Shown piece after piece: positions 6,581 to 11,080 of a stretch of DNA of 11,080 nucleotides; position 1 is the stretch's first letter, and every line of letters begins with the position of its first letter. Both the position numbers and the translations under genes were made by a program. The stretch comes from an uncultured bacterium (lineage in GTDB: Bacteria > Planctomycetota > Phycisphaerae > Phycisphaerales > UBA1924). The stretch spans positions 1-11,080 of the forward strand of contig CALKYH010000230.1 in NCBI GenBank assembly GCA_938003595.1, read 5' to 3'. The notes beneath the pieces are model-generated. The model searched no databases. It was given only the letters and a program-made list of their open reading frames with translations, and was not told the DNA's origin.

Positions 6581-7666
6581 TCAGTTGCCGCGGGACCGGA
6601 GCGGGCGCTCGAGGAGGGTGTATTGGGCGAAGAGGTCGTTCTGGAGGTCCATCGGTCGGTCGCCGGCGTCCCAGCCGAGGCGCGAGCCCATCTCGCGCGC
6701 GGCCTCGGAGTCGTCCTTGTCGAACTCGATGACGCGGAAGCCGGCCTTCTCCAGGTCGGCGCGCTCGAAGGGGCAGCGCCCGTCGGCCCAGGGCTTGTAG
6801 GCCTGGCCCGCCGGCGACTGCGCGGGGCTGAGGTTGTAGATCATCACGAGGCCGCCGGGGCGGAGCGCGTTGAAGAGGGCCTCGATGAACGCGGCGTCGT
6901 CCACGCCCATGTCCACGAGCATGCGCTTGTCCACCTCCTGCTCGGGGTGGATGTAGCCGCGCTTCAGGACATTCTTGGAGATGATGAGGTCGAAGCCGTC
7001 GCCGACGGCCTTGTGGGCGTCGGCCTCGCCGGGCCAGCGGCCGTGGACGAGGGTCAGGTGTCCGCCGCGGCCCCGGCGCCGGGCGTTGGGGTTCTCGATC
7101 TCGCCGGTGTCGGCGGGGTCGGCGTACATGGCCTGGAGGATGGGATCGACCTCGACGCCGACGACATCGGCGCCGAGCGAGGCGAGCATGCGCAGGTGGC
7201 CGATCCCGCCGTAGCCGTAGTCGAAGATGCGCCAGCGGGCGAGTTCATCGCTGCCGGGGCGCTTGATGTTCTGCACGACCAGGTCGAGCGGGCGTGCGTA
7301 GGCGATGGGCGTGCCGTAGCGGGTGTAGTAGTAGAAGCGCTCGTCGATGGTCATCTCGGAGGCGCCGGCCTTCTTCGCTTCGGGGAGCTTGGCGTACTGC
7401 TCGGCCGTGTAGGCGACGCCGGCGTTGCGGTCGGAGTAGATGGTGCGGGGCTCGATCTCGGGGAGGATTTCCGCGGCTTCGAGCCAGCTCTCCACGGCGG
7501 CGGTCTGCACCATGGTCCGCATCGCGCCGGCTTCCTCGGCGAGGTCGGCGACGATCTCGCCGGGGCGAGCGGCGTTCCCGGCCTGGCGCGCGAGGGCCGC
7601 GCCGCCGAGGACGGCGGCGGCGGCGAGGCCGGCGGCGGCGGAGCGGAGGATGCGGGATCGGCTCAT
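6581..7666 (-). CDS. Exported class I SAM-methyltransferase-like protein
   Basis: A 361-residue protein. Residues 1-26 look like a Sec signal peptide: SRSR start, Ala/Gly/Val-rich core and likely cleavage at ALA-RQ. About 27-140 is a helical region with no recognised motif. About 143-280 has a Rossmann methyltransferase pattern. Motif I is FDYGYGGIGHL (148-158) and the acidic end of strand 2 is GVEVD (170-174). The strand 4 region is FDLIISKNVL (225-234), and LRPGGLVMIYNL (268-279) is the usual strand 5 entry. The final ~80 residues continue strands 6-7 (GFRVIEFD). The substrate cannot be told. SAM is a cytoplasmic cofactor, so an exported methyltransferase is odd: it may act on or bind something else, or the N-terminus may be a membrane anchor. 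GGAG lies 7 nt before the ATG. It is the first gene of the operon with ybeY, the LanC-like gene and cysS, and divergent from upp. Confidence 0.78.
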   Translation of the reverse strand: MSRSRILRSAAAGLAAAAVLGGAALARQAGNAARPGEIVADLAEEAGAMRTMVQTAAVESWLEAAEILPEIEPRTIYSDRNAGVAYTAEQYAKLPEAKKAGASEMTIDERFYYYTRYGTPIAYARPLDLVVQNIKRPGSDELARWRIFDYGYGGIGHLRMLASLGADVVGVEVDPILQAMYADPADTGEIENPNARRRGRGGHLTLVHGRWPGEADAHKAVGDGFDLIISKNVLKRGYIHPEQEVDKRMLVDMGVDDAAFIEALFNALRPGGLVMIYNLSPAQSPAGQAYKPWADGRCPFERADLEKAGFRVIEFDKDDSEAAREMGSRLGWDAGDRPMDLQNDLFAQYTLLERPLRSRGN

Positions 7667-7711
7667 GTGCGTTCTCCGTGGGGCCTGCGGGGGCGGCGGG
7701 TCTCCGGGGAC

Positions 7712-7717
7712 AGGATA
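7712..7717 (-). promoter_or_regulatory. Candidate -10 box of the methyltransferase-ybeY-lanC-cysS operon
   Basis: TATCCT on the minus strand (7717 to 7712) lies 45 nt before the first start codon of the operon, in the 113-nt gap between the divergent genes. No convincing -35 box is seen 16-18 nt upstream, so this is a weak call. Confidence 0.25.
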
Positions 7718-7766
7718 GGGGGTTGGACGCGGCGGCCGAGGCCCGGTGCCCGGGTCCGCGGCGCAG

Positions 7767-7772
7767 TACCTT
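7767..7772 (+). promoter_or_regulatory. Candidate -10 box of upp (leaderless start)
   Basis: TACCTT fits the TAnnnT form of a -10 box and ends 7 nt before the upp ATG. Transcription would begin at or next to the start codon. No Shine-Dalgarno is present before upp, in line with a leaderless mRNA. No -35 box is recognisable. Confidence 0.4.
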
Positions 7773-7779
7773 GGGCGCC

Positions 7780-8427
7780 ATGTTCACGGCGCACCCGGAC
7801 CACGCGAACCTCATGGTCTGCGATCACCCGCTGATCCAGCACAAGCTGTCCTATATCCGCGACCGGGACACGAGTTTCCGGCCGTTCCGCGCGCTGCTGG
7901 CGCAGATTGCGGGGCTGATGGTGTACGAGGTCACGCGCCCGTTGCCGACGGTGGCGCTGGACATCGAGACGCCGCTGGAGCGGGCGCGGTGCCGACGCAT
8001 CGGCGCGTTGATCACGGTGGTGCCGATCCTGCGCGCGGGGCTGGGGATGGCGGAGGGCATCCTCGAGGTGATGCCCGAGGCGCGCGTGGGGCATCTGGGG
8101 ATGTACCGCGACGAGAAGACGCTGAGCCCGGTGACCTACCTGAAGCGGCTGCCGCGGGATGTGGGCGCGGGGCCGGTGATCCTGGTGGACCCGATGCTGG
8201 CGACGGGCGGGAGCGCGACGGCGGCGCTGGCCACGCTGCGCGAGAGCGGCGTGACGGACCTGCGGATGATCTGCCTGGTGGCCGCGCCCGAGGGCGCGGA
8301 GCGGATGGCGCGGGATCACCCCGATGTGCGGATCTACACCGCGGCGCTGGACCGGTGCCTGAACGACCGCGGATTCATCCTGCCGGGCCTGGGCGACGCG
8401 GGGGACCGGATGTACGGGACGGTGTAA
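7780..8427 (+). CDS. upp: Uracil phosphoribosyltransferase
   Basis: A 215-residue enzyme of pyrimidine salvage that makes UMP from uracil and PRPP in the cytoplasm (E. coli Upp is 208 residues). The family pattern is continuous: HPLIQHKLSYIRDRDTSFRPFR (from residue 16), VVPILRAGLGMAEG (80-93), and GMYRDEKTLSPVTYLKRLP. The PRPP-binding loop is ILVDPMLATGGSATAAL (134-150). VAAPEG (168-172) and the uracil-binding C-terminus PGLGDAGDRMYGT (202-214) complete it. All catalytic segments are intact. The ATG at 7780 gives a short extra N-terminal segment. An internal ATG at 7813 (MVCDHP) would match the E. coli length more closely, but neither has a ribosome site. The -10-like box 7 nt before 7780 favours the longer form. 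It is followed after about 58 nt by tmk, another pyrimidine gene, and is divergent from the methyltransferase operon. Confidence 0.95.
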   Translation: MFTAHPDHANLMVCDHPLIQHKLSYIRDRDTSFRPFRALLAQIAGLMVYEVTRPLPTVALDIETPLERARCRRIGALITVVPILRAGLGMAEGILEVMPEARVGHLGMYRDEKTLSPVTYLKRLPRDVGAGPVILVDPMLATGGSATAALATLRESGVTDLRMICLVAAPEGAERMARDHPDVRIYTAALDRCLNDRGFILPGLGDAGDRMYGTV

Positions 8428-8470
8428 GCGGCGGAAGCATCGCGTGTTCGGAGAACGGCGTGAACCTTCG

Positions 8471-8476
8471 TACACT
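8471..8476 (+). promoter_or_regulatory. Candidate -10 box of tmk
   Basis: TACACT (four of six matches to TATAAT) lies 6 nt before an in-frame GTG (8483) and 9 nt before the ATG (8486) of tmk. A very weak -35 candidate, TTCGGA, lies 18 nt upstream (8447-8452). No Shine-Dalgarno is present. This again suggests a leaderless or nearly leaderless transcript. Confidence 0.4.
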
Positions 8477-8485
8477 GCCCGCGTG

Positions 8486-9157
8486 ATGGACCCGACCTCC
8501 GGCGACTCATCCTGGCTGCTCCAGCTGCGCGGGCGCTTTCTCGTGTTCGACGGGCCTGATGGATCGGGCAAGTCCACGGCGCTGAAGCGTTTCGCGGCGC
8601 TGTGCCGCGTGGCCGGGCTGACGGTGACCGAGGCGCGCGACCCGGGCGGCACGCCGGTGGGCGAGCGGATCCGCGAGATCCTGCTGGACCCGATCCACGC
8701 CGAGATGACGGTGCGGACGGAGATGCTGCTGTACATGGCGAGCCGCGCGCAGCTGGTGGAGGAGATGATCCGTCCGGCGCTGGCGCGCGGGGAACTGGTC
8801 CTGGGGGATCGCTTCGTGTCGAGCACGCTGGCCTACCAGGGCGCCGCGGGGGGCATGCCGGAGCGGGACATCCTGCACGCGGCGGAGGTGGCGTGCGCCG
8901 GGACCTGGCCGAGCCTGACGGTGATCCTGGATGTGGACGAGGCGACGGCGGCGCGCCGGCTGGGCATGCTGCTGGACCGGATGGAGGCCAAGGGCGCCTC
9001 GTTCCATCGCAAGGTGCGCGAGGGCTACCTGTCGCAGGCGCGCCAGTGGCCGGAGCGTTACCTGCTCGTGGACGCTTCACGCGACATGGACCGCGTGTGG
9101 GCGGAGCTGCTGGCGGGGTTGGAGCGGTGGGCGGCGTCGCATCCGCCGAGGGCCTGA
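8486..9157 (+). CDS. tmk: Thymidylate kinase (dTMP kinase)
   Basis: A 223-residue P-loop kinase that phosphorylates dTMP to dTDP for DNA synthesis. It shows the Walker A loop GPDGSGKST (23-31), DPGGTPVGERIR (52-63) where the family has EPGGT, and the signature DRFVSSTLAYQG (108-119) with the substrate-binding Arg and Gln. VILDVDEATAARR precedes the LID region, whose family pattern DRxE appears as LLDRMEAKG before FHRKVREGYL. The R in the family's REPGGT is present as R51, and the glutamate is replaced by D52. Length matches the family (about 205-225). The frame is open back to an ATG at 8444 and includes a GTG at 8483. The -10-like box at 8471 sits inside that upstream stretch, which argues for 8486 or 8483 as the true start. 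It is convergent with the next gene, 10 nt away, with no clear terminator between. Confidence 0.95.
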   Translation: MDPTSGDSSWLLQLRGRFLVFDGPDGSGKSTALKRFAALCRVAGLTVTEARDPGGTPVGERIREILLDPIHAEMTVRTEMLLYMASRAQLVEEMIRPALARGELVLGDRFVSSTLAYQGAAGGMPERDILHAAEVACAGTWPSLTVILDVDEATAARRLGMLLDRMEAKGASFHRKVREGYLSQARQWPERYLLVDASRDMDRVWAELLAGLERWAASHPPRA

Positions 9158-9167
9158 CGAGCGGGCA

Positions 9168-10388
9168 TCAACCCTCGCCGGGGCTGAGAAGAATCAGCGC
9201 GCGTTCGAGGATGACACGGTCCTGGATCGGGCCGTAGGCGCCGGGCTCCAGGCGGATGGTCAGCGTGCGGCCGCGGAGCGGGACGGCGAATTCGATCGAG
9301 GACCGCGCGCGGTTCAGGCGTTCGCGCAGGACTTCCTTGTCGTCCACGACGATCACCAGCTCGCAGTCGCCCCAGACCCACGACGAGCGCGGCAGTCTGG
9401 CGACGGCGCCGAAGCGCATGGCGGTCTCCGGCAGCGTCCAGACGGCCTCCATCGGCTCGGGGATGAGGATGTCCGGCGCTTCGAGGACGGTGGGCGTCCA
9501 GAAGTCGTCCTCGGCGCTCACCTGGTCCAGCAGCGCGGGGCGGTCGGCGATCGGCGTCTGCGTGTCGGGATCCATCTGCGCCAGCGGGCGCAGGCGCTCG
9601 GCGCTGAAGACGACGCCGACGATCTGCTCCAGCGTGAGGCGCGCGGACTGCGATTCGGCGAGGGTCACGGCGGCGCCGCCTCGACCGTCGGACTCCAGGG
9701 AGTCCACACGGGCGACCGTGCCGTCGTCGAGCCAGAGGACCACGCCGCGCGCGGGCTCGCGGGCGTTGGCCAGGCGCGCCCCGGCGACGCGGTCGGCGGG
9801 GAGCGAAAGGTCTCCGGCGTCGGTCTCGATGACGATGGGGTCGCCCAGGGAGTCGATGAAGCCGACGATGCGGTCGCCGTTGAGCAGCAGGGCCTGGTCC
9901 TTGAGCGAGGGCTCGATGGCGACGGGCTCTCCGGTGGGCAGGTAGAGCGAGAAGCGCGCCTCGCTGACGACATCCAGCGGCGCCGAGACGGCGCCGAGCA
10001 GGGCGTGCTCCCAGCCGATCATGTCGTCGCCCGCTGGGGCGCGGGAGCGCCGGCCGGGGAAGCGCTGGCCGTCGGTGAGGATGAGCAGCCCCTCGGACTC
10101 GCTGCCGCGGATCGCGTCGTGCGTGAGCGGCAGGATCGCGGCGACCTGCGAGGAGCGGACCTCGCGGGTGCGCCCCGAGGCGTCGTTGTAGACGATGGCG
10201 CGCTGATCGATCGAGAGCGGCTCGATCACTGTGGCGCGCAGGTCCATATCGAGCAGCACGCGCTTGGGGCGCGGCGCCGCGGCGACGGACGAGAGCCCGC
10301 CCGCGTCCTGCGCGACGGCGCCGGCGGAGAGCGCGACGCCCAGCAGGGCGGCGGTCAGGGCTCGGGTTGTCGCGGGACGGCGGGTCAC
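9168..10388 (-). CDS. Secreted beta-repeat protein with NPCBM-like C-terminal domain
   Basis: A 406-residue protein I do not recognise by name. It starts at a GTG whose bases overlap the stop of the upstream gene (GTGA, 10385-10388). This start gives a clean signal peptide (TRRPATTR, hydrophobic core, cleavage at AVA-QD after residue 26); starts further upstream lie inside the neighbouring gene. The mature part shows about four similar beta-rich units, at roughly 44-88, 100-146, 166-207 and 215-262. Each carries a pattern like LxLxDGxxxxGxV...I...T..G...L....V.G. The clearest copies are LLLNGDRIVGFIDS and VLWLDDGTVARVDS. The C-terminal 317-402 (GAVARLP, WGDCELVIVVDDKEVL, RTLTIRLEPG, QDRVILERA) resembles the NPCBM/NEW2 jelly-roll fold that may bind glycans. 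An extracytoplasmic binding or scaffold role is an inference. Its coupling to the toroid protein suggests the two act together. Confidence 0.72.
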   Translation of the reverse strand: MTRRPATTRALTAALLGVALSAGAVAQDAGGLSSVAAAPRPKRVLLDMDLRATVIEPLSIDQRAIVYNDASGRTREVRSSQVAAILPLTHDAIRGSESEGLLILTDGQRFPGRRSRAPAGDDMIGWEHALLGAVSAPLDVVSEARFSLYLPTGEPVAIEPSLKDQALLLNGDRIVGFIDSLGDPIVIETDAGDLSLPADRVAGARLANAREPARGVVLWLDDGTVARVDSLESDGRGGAAVTLAESQSARLTLEQIVGVVFSAERLRPLAQMDPDTQTPIADRPALLDQVSAEDDFWTPTVLEAPDILIPEPMEAVWTLPETAMRFGAVARLPRSSWVWGDCELVIVVDDKEVLRERLNRARSSIEFAVPLRGRTLTIRLEPGAYGPIQDRVILERALILLSPGEG

Positions 10389-11080
10389 TTCTGGAAGATC
10401 GGCAGATATCGCTTGGGCATCTGGAGAATGATCAGGGCCATGGCCGTGCCGTAGGCGTCGCCCGCCTGACTGTCGGACCAATAACCATCGGGGGCCTGCA
10501 TGGTCACGAGGGTGTCGCGGATGGCGGGCCACCAGGTGGCCCAGTGCTCGCCGCCGGCGAGGTACATCGCCTGCACGGCGTAGTAGTGGCCGTAGTAGTA
10601 GTGGGCCTGGTTGCGCGACTCGGGCGAGGGCATCGCCGTGTTGACCAGGTACACGAGGCCCCGGTCGATGGCGCGGTCCTCGTAGACGCCGGCGTAGAAC
10701 AGCGACGCGACGCCCGCGGCGGAGCGCGGCCAGGCGGAGCGCCCGCTGGTGAGCTGGTACTTGAAGCCGCCGTCGGCCTCGTTCTGGCACTTGCGCACAT
10801 ACTCGACGGCGCGGTCGATGGTGGATTTGGGCGCCTCGATGCCGGCGTTGCGCGCCGAGCGCAGGGCCATGATCTGGCAGATCGTCACCGAGACATCGGC
10901 GTCGTAGGGGACGGGGTTGTAGCGCCAGCCGCCTTCTTCGTTCTGCGACTGCACGATGAGGCGCACGGCCTTGACCAGCGCCTCGTGCAGGCGGGCGGCG
11001 CGGGCGGTGTCGGCGCCGCCGGCGGTCATGCCGTAGACCTCGCCCAGGAACAGCGTGGCGAACCCGTGCCCGTACATGGG
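10385..11080 (-). CDS. Prenyltransferase/squalene-oxidase-repeat protein (partial)
   Basis: The C-terminal 231 residues of a protein whose start lies beyond the right edge. It belongs to the terpenoid-cyclase/prenyltransferase alpha/alpha-toroid superfamily, widespread as secreted proteins of unknown role in planctomycetes. Three QW-type repeats are visible (numbered from the Met at 11077): QNEEGGW (45-51), QNEADGGF (98-105) and QAPDGYW (194-200). Helix pairs lie between them. Other landmarks are YGHGFATLFLGEVYGM (2-17), YDADVSVT (58-65), and the Tyr/His-rich HYYYGHYYAVQAMY (159-172). In squalene-hopene cyclase the catalytic stretch is DxDD; here it reads DADV, so cyclase activity is unlikely from what is seen. 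The stop overlaps the GTG of the next gene by 4 nt. N-terminal signals cannot be judged. Confidence 0.85.
   Translation of the reverse strand, partial: PMYGHGFATLFLGEVYGMTAGGADTARAARLHEALVKAVRLIVQSQNEEGGWRYNPVPYDADVSVTICQIMALRSARNAGIEAPKSTIDRAVEYVRKCQNEADGGFKYQLTSGRSAWPRSAAGVASLFYAGVYEDRAIDRGLVYLVNTAMPSPESRNQAHYYYGHYYAVQAMYLAGGEHWATWWPAIRDTLVTMQAPDGYWSDSQAGDAYGTAMALIILQMPKRYLPIFQK

Noticed and set aside
8444..8485. Upstream ATG (8444) as the tmk start
   Set aside because: It would place the -10-like box TACACT inside the coding region and adds 14 residues not seen in the family. There is no ribosome site before it.
9147..9177. Shared terminator between tmk and the convergent hypothetical gene
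   Set aside because: Only a 6-bp stem (CGAGGG/CCCTCG) with a 19-nt loop and no U tract on either strand.

Overview
The window is a dense, very GC-rich stretch of bacterial chromosome. It holds twelve clear protein-coding genes plus one at each edge that runs out of the window. There are no RNA genes, insertion sequences or CRISPR arrays. The gene content suggests a planctomycete, most likely of the Phycisphaerae group. The pointers are a secreted squalene-cyclase-like alpha/alpha-toroid protein with a YGHG segment, an exported LanC-like protein, a cysteinyl-tRNA synthetase with large insertions and a CCG-type LanC motif. This placement is inferred from gene style, not from a marker gene.

Layout. 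Positions 1-1361 (+) carry the end of nuoF (complex I flavoprotein subunit), a single-domain STAS protein and a DNA-3-methyladenine glycosylase I, closely spaced. Positions 1526-2017 (+) encode a small coiled-coil lipoprotein. It is followed by two perfect hairpins, the second a classical U-tailed terminator. Two more hairpins lie between it and the convergent small heat-shock gene hsp20 (2237-2707, -). Positions 2708-3105 are non-coding. They hold a CA-rich hsp20 leader, a long inverted repeat, a four-unit 9-bp tandem repeat and a hairpin just after cysS.

A four-gene minus-strand operon fills 3106-7666. In transcription order it is an exported methyltransferase-like protein, ybeY, an exported LanC-like protein and cysS. 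The gaps are 4 nt, a 4-nt ATGA overlap and 10 nt. It mixes two translation housekeeping genes (YbeY for rRNA maturation, CysRS) with two proteins that carry signal peptides but belong to folds normally found in the cytoplasm. Divergent from it are upp (uracil phosphoribosyltransferase) and tmk (thymidylate kinase), two pyrimidine-nucleotide genes. Each has a -10-like box 6-9 nt before its start codon, which suggests leaderless or nearly leaderless transcripts.

From 9168 to the end (minus strand), a secreted protein with internal beta repeats and an NPCBM-like C-terminus is coupled by a GTGA overlap to an upstream prenyltransferase/squalene-oxidase-repeat protein that continues beyond the window.

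The most interesting content is the exported LanC-like protein. It has seven GxxG motifs and a Cys-Cys-Gly zinc motif, and no precursor peptide gene is nearby. The exported methyltransferase in its operon and the toroid/beta-repeat pair come next. The rest is ordinary housekeeping sequence.
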